Of a stretch of 64,000 nt of DNA, positions 9,362 through 17,784 are shown in pieces. The DNA comes from Candidatus Mycolicibacterium alkanivorans (GTDB taxonomy: Bacteria > Actinomycetota > Actinomycetes > Mycobacteriales > Mycobacteriaceae). The notes under the pieces were generated by a model, which saw only the letters and a list, made by a program, of their open reading frames with translations, did no database searches and had not been told where the DNA came from. The DNA lies in NCBI RefSeq assembly GCF_022760805.1, contig NZ_JAIVFL010000001.1:2666001-2730000 (forward strand), given 5' to 3'. The translations under genes and the position numbers were made by a program. The stretch's first letter is position 1. Every line of letters starts with the position of its first letter.

Positions 9362-10866
9362 CAATGCCGCTCAGTTAAGGGTGTGACTGTTGGGTCAAGT
9401 GTGACGGGTGCGGCGTGTCGGGGAGTTGGGGCAGCGGAACTCCCGGTATGGATGGATTGTCCGACCAAAGACACCATCTCACCTGGGAGTTCCGCTGTCT
9501 GTTCAGTCTGTCATTCGTGGTTCGGTGGTGGTTGGTGCGGGTCGGTTCGCGCCCGGTCACCTCGGTGGGTTGACCCAGATCGTCCCGTTCGAGATGGTCG
9601 ATGCGGTGCTGGAATCGACCCGGACGGTGCAGGCCAGGGTGCGGGCGTTGCCGTCGCGGGTGGTGGTGTACCTGCTGCTGGCGGCGGCGCTGTTCGCCGA
9701 GCTCGGCTACGGCCAGGTGTGGGCTCGGATGACCGCGGGCCTGGACGGGATCGACGTCGCCGATCCGGTGTCCTCGGCGTTGGCGCAGGCCCGTCGCCGC
9801 ATCGGTGTCAAGCCGCTGCGGGAGCTGTTCGACCTGGTCCGCGGTCCGGCCGCCGGTGCGGCGCGATGGCGGGGCCTGCTGGTATGCGCGATCGACGGCA
9901 CGTCGATGTTCACCCCCGACACCGCGTCGAATCTGGCCGCGTTCGGCCGGGTCGGCGGCGGCAACGGCCCGTCGGGGTATCCGATGCTGCGGATGCTGAC
10001 CGTGGTCGCGTGCGGCACCCGCACCGTACTGGGTGCCGTCTTCGGCACCTTGAGCGTGGGCGAAACCAACTATGCACCAAAGCTTCTGGGCTGCCTCCGC
10101 CAGGGCATGCTGCTGCTCGCCGACCGTAACTTCGCCGCCGCGGGCCTGATCGAGCAGGTCGCCGCCACGGGCGCTGACCTGCTGTTCCGCGCCAAGACCA
10201 ACCGCAAACTCCCCGTGATCGGCCACTGCGGTGACGGCTCGTGGCTGTCGCGGATTGACACGACGACCGTGCGGGTGATCGACGCCCAGGTCGCCGTGCG
10301 ACTCGCCGGGGGCCCACGTCGCAGCGAGCGCTACCTGCTGATCACCACCCTCACCGACCACCGGCGATACCCCGCCACCGAACTGGTCGCCCTCTATCAC
10401 CAGCGGTGGGAGATCGAAACCTCCTACCTGGAACTGAAATCCACCATCCTCGGCGGCCGGGTGCTGCGCGCCCGCACACCCGACGGGATCGCCCAGGAGA
10501 TCTATGCCCTGCTGGTCACCTACCAAGCGCTGCGCATCGCGATATCCGATGCCACCGCCACCGCCGCCGCCACCACTGACCGCGCGGGCTTCAGCATCGC
10601 GCTCAACACCGCCCGTGACCAGGTCATCCAGGCCGCCGGCGTCATCGCCGACACCACTATCGACCTCATCGGCAAGATCGGCCACGCCGTGCTCGATCAC
10701 CTGCTCCCGGCCCACCGCCGCAGAACCAGTCCCCGCGTCGTCAAACGCGCCATCTCCAAACACCGCGCCAAAGGCGACATCGACCGCAACAGCTACAAGA
10801 TCACCGTCGACGTCACCATCAACGGCCAGTTGACAACCGGCCCATGACCTTAACTGAGCGGCATTG
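9362..10866. mobile_element. IS4-family insertion sequence, 1505 bp
   Basis: Ends are near-perfect inverted repeats beginning CAATGCCGCTCAGTTAAGG. A 10-bp target duplication, GGGTTAACCG, lies at 9352-9361 and 10867-10876. One transposase gene fills the element. The duplication length fits the IS4 family (10-13 bp). The intact duplication shows simple insertion into the phosphatase gene. Confidence 0.93.
9408..10847 (+). CDS. IS4-family transposase
   Basis: Frame of 479 codons; the true start may lie slightly further in. DDE residues are visible in CAIDGTSM, LLADRNF and YHQRWEIETSYLELK. The last matches the Y-(2)-R-(3)-E-(6)-K signature of IS4 transposases exactly. An IS4-type N-terminal domain (residues about 45-140) precedes the catalytic core. 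It appears intact and potentially active. Confidence 0.92.
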   Translation: MRRVGELGQRNSRYGWIVRPKTPSHLGVPLSVQSVIRGSVVVGAGRFAPGHLGGLTQIVPFEMVDAVLESTRTVQARVRALPSRVVVYLLLAAALFAELGYGQVWARMTAGLDGIDVADPVSSALAQARRRIGVKPLRELFDLVRGPAAGAARWRGLLVCAIDGTSMFTPDTASNLAAFGRVGGGNGPSGYPMLRMLTVVACGTRTVLGAVFGTLSVGETNYAPKLLGCLRQGMLLLADRNFAAAGLIEQVAATGADLLFRAKTNRKLPVIGHCGDGSWLSRIDTTTVRVIDAQVAVRLAGGPRRSERYLLITTLTDHRRYPATELVALYHQRWEIETSYLELKSTILGGRVLRARTPDGIAQEIYALLVTYQALRIAISDATATAAATTDRAGFSIALNTARDQVIQAAGVIADTTIDLIGKIGHAVLDHLLPAHRRRTSPRVVKRAISKHRAKGDIDRNSYKITVDVTINGQLTTGP

Positions 10867-10967
10867 GGGTTAACCGCGGCTCGGAGGTTTGCCCTTGCAT
10901 CAATCCAGCGCGGTTCCACGTCGACTCACCATGCCGCACCCATAACGTGTTTATCGGCACGGCGAAC

Positions 10968-11825
10968 TCAGCTATAGCTGAAGAATCCGCGGCCACTTTT
11001 CCGGCCGAGGAGCCCGGCTTCGACCATCCGCGCCAGCAGCGGCGGACACGCATAATGGGGCTGCTTGAACTCGTCGTACAACGAGTCCGCAATCGCTCTG
11101 ACGGTGTCGAGCCCGATTAGGTCGCTGAGCGCGAGAGGCCCCTGGGGGTGGGCGCAGCCGCGGACTAGTCCCTCATCTATGTCCGCTGGTACCGCAACCC
11201 CATCTTCAACCATTCGGATCGCGGACAGCAGGAACGGGATCAGCAACGCGTTGACGACGAACCCGGCGCGGTCTTTGCAATTAATTGCATGCTTGCCGAG
11301 CACATCTTGAACGAAAGCGCGGGCTCGTTCGGTGGTTTCGTTTGCGGTCAGGAAGCTCGGCACCAACTCGACCAGCGACAACACGGGGACGGGATTGAAG
11401 AAATGGATGCCCAGCACGCTCTCCGGGCGTTCGGTCACCACACCCAGCTTGATAATCGGAATCGACGATGTGTTCGAGGCAAGGATCGCGTCTGGGTCGG
11501 CCACCACCCGGTCAAGCTGCCGAAACAGCGCGGTTTTGACGGTCTCGTCCTCCATGATTGCTTCGATCACCAGTGTGCTCTCGGCCAAAGCGTCGATGTC
11601 TTCGCCGATCCGAATCCTTCCCAGCACTTCCGCGGCGGAGACGATCTTTCCTCTTGATTCCGCCTTTGCCAACGAATTCTCCAGTCGCCGCCGCCCGGCG
11701 TCGGCAGCTGCGGTGCTGAGTTCCACTACGGTCACAGGCTGCCCGGAGCGGGCACAAGTCTCGGCGATCCCAGCCCCCATCAGGCCACATCCGACGACAC
11801 CAACCCCGTCGATCGCGCTACTCAC
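10968..11825 (-). CDS. 3-hydroxybutyryl-CoA dehydrogenase (FadB2/Hbd-like)
   Basis: Protein of 285 residues from a GTG start, the full length of bacterial Hbd enzymes. An NAD-binding GCGLMGAG lies at about 12-19. The catalytic set is present (S117 in ASNTSS, H141 in IHFFNPVP, E153), with the Asn in AGFVVNALL and the C-terminal GLLGRKSGRGFF. It oxidises (S)-3-hydroxybutyryl-CoA to acetoacetyl-CoA, the step directly after 2-hydroxyisobutyryl-CoA mutase. The downstream phosphatase is broken. An alternative role in general beta-oxidation is possible, but the setting favours the 2-hydroxyisobutyrate route. Confidence 0.87.
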   Translation of the reverse strand: MSSAIDGVGVVGCGLMGAGIAETCARSGQPVTVVELSTAAADAGRRRLENSLAKAESRGKIVSAAEVLGRIRIGEDIDALAESTLVIEAIMEDETVKTALFRQLDRVVADPDAILASNTSSIPIIKLGVVTERPESVLGIHFFNPVPVLSLVELVPSFLTANETTERARAFVQDVLGKHAINCKDRAGFVVNALLIPFLLSAIRMVEDGVAVPADIDEGLVRGCAHPQGPLALSDLIGLDTVRAIADSLYDEFKQPHYACPPLLARMVEAGLLGRKSGRGFFSYS

Positions 11826-12036
11826 AGCGCCATTCCAACAAGCGCCGGATTAGCTTGCGCCTTCCAGATCGGAATCGTCGGTTGCTGAGTTATGGTGTGT
11901 TGACGTGACTTTCGGACGGATTCATGGTTCATCGCACAGATCATCCATTTCTTGTTCCGATAGCGGATTGGGGCAATGAGGCGCCCGTCTGCAGGCCCGT
12001 GGATCGCATTGACGGAGCACATCTTCGCGCCCGGGG

Positions 12037-13425
12037 TCAGGGCTGCAGAGCTTCGTCGACGGGCGCGTCGTTGAGGTCGTTGTTGTTGGTTTCCGGTAAC
12101 GCCCACACGCAGATCAGGCTGACGGCGGAGAGTCCGGCCAGCAACACCCCCACCCAGATGCTGGGGTAATGCGCCACGATTTGGGCCGCCAGTATCGGCG
12201 GAATCGCTCCGCCGATGATGCCGCCAAGGTTGTAGCTCAAACCCGCTCCGGTGTAGCGGAATTTCGACTGGAACATCTCGGGGAGCAACGCGCCGGCGGG
12301 TCCGTTGGCGATGCCGTACAGCGACAGGGTGATGGTCACGCCGATCAAGAAGGCAATGGGTGAACCGGTGTCGAGCAGTGGGAATAGCGCAAGCGACCAA
12401 AAGAACGCGATGACGTAGGACCCTGCAATGACTTTCCTGCGGCCAATCCGGTCCGAGAGGATGGCGGCTGCGGCTGTGGCAATCGCGAGCACGACAGCGG
12501 CGATTATGCCGAAGCCGAGGATCATCGTCCGGCTGAATTCAAGCGTTCCGGTTCCGTAGCTGGTGAGGAAGGTGCTTCCGATATAGAACATCGCGAACAG
12601 CGTGGACATTGCCAGTCCGGCGAGCACGATCTGTTTCCACTGCACCCGCACAGCGTCGGCGAACGGGAGTTTCACCGGTTCGCTCTCGAGCTTCTTGTTC
12701 TGCAGGTGCGTCTTGAAGACCGGTGTTTCTTCCACGCTCAACCGAATCCAAAGCCCGACCATGACGAGCAAGAGCGATGCGATGAACGGGAGGCGCCAAC
12801 CGTAGTTGATGAATGTCTCGCTGGTGGCACCGACCGTTACCGAGGCCAGGAAGAACGTCGCGCTCGCCAGGAAGAACGCACAGGCCGGCCCCAGCTGTGG
12901 GTACACGGCCATTCGTCCGCGTTCGCCCTTCGGCGCATATTCGGCCGCCAGGAGCGTCGCGCCTGCCCATTCACCGCCCATGGCCAAACCCTGCAGGAAG
13001 CGCATGCCGACCAGGAGGATCGGTGCCCAGATCCCGATGCCGTTGTCGAAGATGCCGAACACACCGGTCTCATAGCCGGGGAAAAGCCCGATCAAGACGG
13101 TCGAGAGTCCCATGATCAGCAGCGTCCACACCAGGGTCCGCTTGCGACCGATCTTGTCACCGAAGTGGCCGAACAGGATCGAGCCGATGGGGCGAGCGAA
13201 GAACGCGACTCCGAACGTTGCGAACGACGCGATCGTACCCATCGCAGGACTGGTACCGGGGAAGAAAATCTTGGGAAACACCAGCGCGGCGGCGGTGCCG
13301 TAGACGAAGAAATCGTAGTACTCAATCGTGGTGCCGACGAGGCTGGCGGCTCCGACTTTGCGCAGGCCACGACGTTCAGCGGTTCGTTCTTGGCCAGCGG
13401 TCAGAGCTGGGCTGTCCTGATGCAT
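12037..13425 (-). CDS. MFS transporter, metabolite:H+ symporter (MHS/ShiA-ProP type)
   Basis: Protein of 462 residues started at the ATG at 13425, with GGAG seven bases upstream; a TTG four codons earlier is unlikely. About twelve membrane spans. Signatures of the MHS group: GTTIEYYDFFVYGTAA near the N-terminus, GHFGDKIGRKR in loop 2-3, and RFLQGLAMGGEWAGA. Members import organic acids and osmolytes. Two TGGT/ACCA operators lie directly upstream, and ilvC is divergent. Uptake of 2-hydroxyisobutyrate or a related acid is a reasonable inference, not shown by sequence. Confidence 0.85.
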   Translation of the reverse strand: MHQDSPALTAGQERTAERRGLRKVGAASLVGTTIEYYDFFVYGTAAALVFPKIFFPGTSPAMGTIASFATFGVAFFARPIGSILFGHFGDKIGRKRTLVWTLLIMGLSTVLIGLFPGYETGVFGIFDNGIGIWAPILLVGMRFLQGLAMGGEWAGATLLAAEYAPKGERGRMAVYPQLGPACAFFLASATFFLASVTVGATSETFINYGWRLPFIASLLLVMVGLWIRLSVEETPVFKTHLQNKKLESEPVKLPFADAVRVQWKQIVLAGLAMSTLFAMFYIGSTFLTSYGTGTLEFSRTMILGFGIIAAVVLAIATAAAAILSDRIGRRKVIAGSYVIAFFWSLALFPLLDTGSPIAFLIGVTITLSLYGIANGPAGALLPEMFQSKFRYTGAGLSYNLGGIIGGAIPPILAAQIVAHYPSIWVGVLLAGLSAVSLICVWALPETNNNDLNDAPVDEALQP

Positions 13426-13456
13426 GGGCGTCTCCAATAGTGGATGAATCTTACTA

Positions 13457-13485
13457 TGGTCCTACCACAACTGTGGTTCGCACCA
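13457..13485. promoter_or_regulatory. Double FadR-type operator upstream of the MHS transporter
   Basis: TGGTcctACCA at 13457-13467 and TGTGGTtcgcACCACA around 13474-13485 stand side by side, 32 and 49 bp upstream of the transporter start. Palindromes of TGGT-N3/4-ACCA are the usual targets of FadR-subfamily GntR proteins, two of which are encoded nearby. Confidence 0.65.
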
Positions 13486-13525
13486 CAAGCCATACGGGAA
13501 CGTTGCACCCGCCACATAGCGACCC

Positions 13526-13562
13526 TTGACTCTTCTCGACATTGCGCGATATGGTCCGACCA
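13526..13562 (+). promoter_or_regulatory. Probable ilvC promoter with FadR-type operator
   Basis: TTGACT (13526-13531), 16 bp, then GATATG (13548-13553) form a sigma-70-like promoter. TGGTccgACCA at 13552-13562 overlaps the -10 and start region, followed by an imperfect second copy (TGGTctACC) at 13569-13577. Binding there would block RNA polymerase, consistent with repression by the local GntR proteins. Confidence 0.55.
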
Positions 13563-13602
13563 CACCACTGGTCTACCGTCAAGTTGATCTTCTTAGTGAT
13601 GA

Positions 13603-14655
<1,053 letters not shown>

Positions 14656-14658
14656 ATC

Positions 14659-15177
14659 GTGCCAGACAGTGACCGGCAGCGCCCAGATTCGCCGCCGCCT
14701 ACGCCGGCGGTGTCCTGCAAGCTGATCGTTGCCGCAGAAGCGCCGTGGGCCGGGGAGATCTACGGCACCTATCCCGGCCGACTCCGACTGCGTTTCAGCA
14801 CACTGGAAACCTTCTGCAGTTCGCTGCTCGCAGTCACCGGATGGTCAATTGATGCGACCTCTCCTCAGAAGACCGACCGGGCAACAACTCCCGAGCGAAC
14901 ACACAGCGGCCGCCGAAAGCGCTGTCAGCCCAAACCGCCACCGCCATACGCGAATCCATCAACGAAACGTAAATTCATTATCGCCACCCACGAACCATGG
15001 TCCGGCGAAATCTACCGGACACGTCCCGGCCTCAAGCACTTCCATTTCGGAAGTTTTGAAGGATTCCTGCGCGCGGTCCTCGACATCACAGACTGGACCC
15101 TCGAACCCAGGAATCCCCTAGCGGCTGGCCCAGTCATCGCAGAGCCGACCTTCAACCGCCCCATTTCAGGGCGCTAG
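14659..15177 (+). CDS. Unknown protein with two copies of a ~45-residue domain
   Basis: Protein of 172 residues starting (GTG) three bases after ilvC, so probably co-transcribed. Two halves repeat: KLIVAAEAPWAGEIYGTYPG ... TGWSID (about 21-65) and KFIIATHEPWSGEIYRTRPG ... TDWTLE (about 103-148). Shared features are PW-x-GEIY-x-T-x-PG and an F-S/G-x-x-E-x-F segment. The halves are joined by a basic, Pro-rich linker. No membrane segment or known catalytic motif is seen. The 3' end overlaps the convergent gntR gene by about 26 bp. Function unknown. Confidence 0.65.
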   Translation: MPDSDRQRPDSPPPTPAVSCKLIVAAEAPWAGEIYGTYPGRLRLRFSTLETFCSSLLAVTGWSIDATSPQKTDRATTPERTHSGRRKRCQPKPPPPYANPSTKRKFIIATHEPWSGEIYRTRPGLKHFHFGSFEGFLRAVLDITDWTLEPRNPLAAGPVIAEPTFNRPISGR

Positions 15178-15907
15178 CGCTGGTCGGGCAGCGGCCACTT
15201 CGACTCACGTTGGCTAGCAGCTCGGCGACCCGGTCACCGTCACCGTCTATGATCGCCGCCACGACGGCCGAGTACTCGTCCGCCAGCCACCGCGCTGCCT
15301 CCTCTGCGGTGTCCGGTTCTGCGGGAATTGTTGTGCCGCCAGGGAGTTCGGTCGCCCTCACAGCTCCGATCAAGACCTTCACCAAGGCATTATCAGCTGC
15401 CTCAATGATGCGTCGATGAAACTCCTGCTCGAGGTCGTCAAACTCCGTGACGTCGGTGGTCTTGTGCATTCGGTCGACCACACAACGCAATTCAATGATC
15501 TCCTCGTCGGTGGCGAGGTCAGCGACCTTCCGCGCCGCCAACCACTCGATCAGGAGCCGCACCTCCGCGAGATCGTCCGGGGTGAACGATGCCACCTGCA
15601 GATGTAGTCGCAGTACCATCGCTATCCCCGTGGCGCTGTCCTTGACGATCATCGAACCGGATGACGGTCCCGAACCGGTTCCAGCCTCCACCACGCCGAT
15701 GGCCTCCAGAATTCTCAAGGCTTCCCGGACCGCACCTCGGCTGACTCCTAATGCTTCCGCGAACTGACGCTCCGCGGGCAGTCGATCCCCAGCTTTGAGA
15801 ACCCCAGTCATCAGACGGTGCTCGATCTCCGCTACAACCTGCTCGTGTGTGCGCATGCGCGCCAAGGGTTTCCATAGCGTCGTCAACGCAGCATCGGCTC
15901 TCGCCAT
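15152..15907 (-). CDS. FadR-subfamily GntR regulator, copy 1
   Basis: Protein of 251 residues from the ATG at 15907 (GGGAGG upstream). The winged helix (EQVVAEIEHRLMTG, then LPAERQFAEALGVSRGAVREALRILE) is followed by an FCD ligand domain. The DNA-binding half is nearly identical to that of copy 2 (16940-17686), so both should read the same TGGT-N-ACCA operators. Residues near the C-terminus diverge from copy 2 and look slightly degenerate before the shared KWxG ending. A likely repressor responding to an acyl-CoA or hydroxy acid of the pathway (inference). Confidence 0.88.
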   Translation of the reverse strand: MARADAALTTLWKPLARMRTHEQVVAEIEHRLMTGVLKAGDRLPAERQFAEALGVSRGAVREALRILEAIGVVEAGTGSGPSSGSMIVKDSATGIAMVLRLHLQVASFTPDDLAEVRLLIEWLAARKVADLATDEEIIELRCVVDRMHKTTDVTEFDDLEQEFHRRIIEAADNALVKVLIGAVRATELPGGTTIPAEPDTAEEAARWLADEYSAVVAAIIDGDGDRVAELLANVSRSGRCPTSASALKWGG

Positions 15908-16177
15908 AGTGACCTCCCGCAGGGATAACAGCGTCCCTGATAAATGGATTCGTCTGCGGGCCGTCAGGTCTGACTTCATCCCCATGAGCAGGGATGTCAC
16001 AGTAGCGCGACTGCGCTGGAATCTCACCAACTTCATCGGGCACGCACCGAAAGTTTACGGCAAAGAGCTGCCTGTGGATATCTGCCGTGTCGAGCGCGTG
16101 TACATCGCTTTGACCGCGATACGTAGTTGCTGAGGCGTTGTTGGATTTGCCGCCGGGAGGCAGAATGCCGTCGGCCA

Positions 16178-16515
16178 TCAGCTCCCCGTGAGGGCCACCA
16201 GCCAACGAACGCGTAACTGCGCTCCACTCAACAGATCTCCGTCGGCAAAGATCGACGATGGAGGGCCCTGACGAGCCACTCCCCTCCTCATGATCGCGAC
16301 GGAGTCAGCCCACTCCAGTGCCAATGTGGTGTCATGGGTCGATAGCGCTACGGTCGTGCCCGCCCTTCCCAATCTGGCTGAAGTCGCGAAAAGGGCCTCG
16401 ATGCCGGCTGGATCGATGCCGGCGGTTGGCTCATCCAGCAGGAGCACACAGGGTCGCATTGCGACGGCCCCTGCGATGGCGCCCCGTTTTCGCTGCCCGA
16501 ACGACAACTGGTGGG
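16178..16515 (-). pseudogene. cbiO: Cobalt ECF transporter ATPase remnant (cbiO)
   Basis: About 110 residues starting at the ABC signature ([16 protein letters not shown]), then Walker [14 protein letters not shown] and the switch His in ALSTHD. The Walker A half is missing, and the fragment joins directly onto a cbiM remnant, so cbiQ, cbiN and the 5' half of cbiO have been deleted. It cannot encode a working ATPase. Confidence 0.8.
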
Positions 16516-16845
16516 TGAGTGGTGATGCCGCCGTGTCCGAGCAGTAGCTCTTGAAAGAGCAGGACGACGGCGCCTAGGAACGCCATGACCGAGGGCCGGA
16601 ACAACACCGCGCCCAGGCCCAGTACCGGTGGGATGGCTTCGAGCTGCCGGTTAGCGATGGCAACTTGATGGCCGACAAGACGAACGTGAACACGCCGGCT
16701 GCGGTGTAACAACAGGCGTCATTCGAGCCGTTCTCGGGCTTCGCAGCACTACCGCCCGCACACCGGGGATGGCAAACGACGTCGCCGCGACGGTCCACGC
16801 GGTGGCGTGCAGGGGTGGCAGAAATCCCTCAGGGATATGCGTGAC
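16510..16845 (-). pseudogene. cbiM: Cobalt ECF transporter substrate component remnant (cbiM)
   Basis: Pieces of CbiM appear in order but in three frames: THIPEGFLPPLHATAWTVAA, then [19 protein letters not shown], then [15 protein letters not shown]...[10 protein letters not shown]. The characteristic N-terminal HIPEGF motif is kept. Frameshifts and the missing C-terminus mark it as a pseudogene. With the cbiO remnant it is the relic of a cobalt importer that fits the cobalamin theme of the island. Confidence 0.78.
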
Positions 16846-16939
16846 GACACGCTCCGTTTCCCGTGTGGGATCCACAGTGAGGTCGCCCTAGACCTCCCGC
16901 AGTGTGGTTGGCTGTCTCGTTCTGAGTGTCCAGCTTCGG

Positions 16940-17686
16940 TTAGCCGGCCCACTTCATGTCACTGAATCCGACGGAGCGGTAGAAGCCGCGGATGTGTTCG
17001 CTGACCAGCGCCGCAGCCTGCGCGCCGTCACCCGCTGCGATGGCTTCGACGATGGCTGCGTGTTCGTCGGTGAGCACCGTCATGGTCGCGACGGGGTCTT
17101 CGAGTGTCTCGAATGCGGTCACCATCGCTTGGCGCAGGGCTTCTCGTAGCGCCGCCATGAGCACAGCAGCCAGGGCGTTGCCGGAAGCTCGCACGATGTG
17201 CACGTGGAACGCGGCGTCGAGGTCGTTGTAGGAGGCCGTGGTGTGGACTCCGCGCATGTCGTCGATCAGCCCCCGCAGCGTGGCGATGTCATCGCTGGTG
17301 GCGCTCTGTGCTGCCTTGCGTGCTGCGGGCCCTTCGATCAGCAGGCGGATCTCGACGAGATCCTCCTGAGTGAACGAGGCCAGTTGCAGATGGATTCGTA
17401 GCACCATCGCCATCCCGGCGATGCTGTCTTTGACGATCATCGATCCTGACGTGGGTCCCGAACCTGTTCCTGCTTCGACGACCCCGATGGCTTCGAGGAT
17501 CCGCAGAGCTTCCCGGACCGCACCGCGGCTGACGCCGAGTGCCTCGGCGAACTGCCGTTCAGCGGGCAGCCGGTCGCCCGCCTTCAACGTTCCGGCGATC
17601 AGGCGACTCTCGATCTCGGCCACGACCTGCTCGTGCGCGCGTAAGCGCGGGATGGGCTTCCATTGCGACGGAATTTCCTCGACCAC
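16940..17686 (-). CDS. FadR-subfamily GntR regulator, copy 2
   Basis: Protein of about 248 residues from a GTG at 17686 preceded by GAGG; the open frame extends to 17743 but would cross an operator. The winged helix (LPAERQFAEALGVSRGAVREALRILE) is followed by an FCD domain with conserved Asp/His-type ligand positions (FHVHIVRASGN). It is paralogous to copy 1 about 1 kb away. It lies downstream of hcmA on the same strand with its own operator at 17729, suggesting autoregulation and control of the hcm operon. Confidence 0.87.
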   Translation of the reverse strand: MVEEIPSQWKPIPRLRAHEQVVAEIESRLIAGTLKAGDRLPAERQFAEALGVSRGAVREALRILEAIGVVEAGTGSGPTSGSMIVKDSIAGMAMVLRIHLQLASFTQEDLVEIRLLIEGPAARKAAQSATSDDIATLRGLIDDMRGVHTTASYNDLDAAFHVHIVRASGNALAAVLMAALREALRQAMVTAFETLEDPVATMTVLTDEHAAIVEAIAAGDGAQAAALVSEHIRGFYRSVGFSDMKWAG

Positions 17687-17728
17687 CTCGCACCTCACTT
17701 CTGTGAGCAACAAATTCGTCTCCCCCGA

Positions 17729-17740
17729 TGGTACCGACCA
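17729..17740. promoter_or_regulatory. FadR-type operator before gntR copy 2
   Basis: TGGTaccgACCA at 17729-17740, followed by a half-similar TTGGTTTATCC. It lies 43 bp upstream of the chosen gntR start, in the 98-bp gap after hcmA. It implies autoregulation of this gntR. Confidence 0.6.
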
Positions 17741-17784
17741 CACCTTGGTTTATCCGTGTCGTGGTCGGCCATCACGGCGAGCCG

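Larger units (their letters stand above)
8876..10960 (-). pseudogene. Histidine-phosphatase (PGAM family) gene split by an IS4-family element
   Basis: The N-terminal part is at 10867-10960 (GTG start, VPINTLWVRHGESTWNRAG with the catalytic RHGE). The C-terminal part is at 8876-9361 (LSSDLKRACQTARI, RERHWGVYEG, VTHGD). Removing the insertion and one copy of the 10-bp duplication restores a 190-codon frame reading through EPRLTLRGVRQ. The family includes alpha-ribazole phosphatase and many broad phosphatases, so the substrate is unknown. It started 7 bp after the dehydrogenase gene and overlapped azlC, so it was the middle gene of an operon. Confidence 0.88.

Noticed and set aside
9375..10919. 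514-codon open frame on the minus strand
   Set aside because: Antisense to the IS4 transposase; low-complexity Gly/Asp-rich product caused by high GC at third positions, no family resemblance.
11822..12400. 192-codon minus-strand frame between dehydrogenase and transporter
   Set aside because: Mostly out-of-frame reading of the transporter gene; the remaining ~210-bp gap shows no coding signal.
16860..16940. Riboswitch remnant before cbiM
   Set aside because: Expected for a cobalt importer, but the conserved aptamer boxes cannot be recognised.
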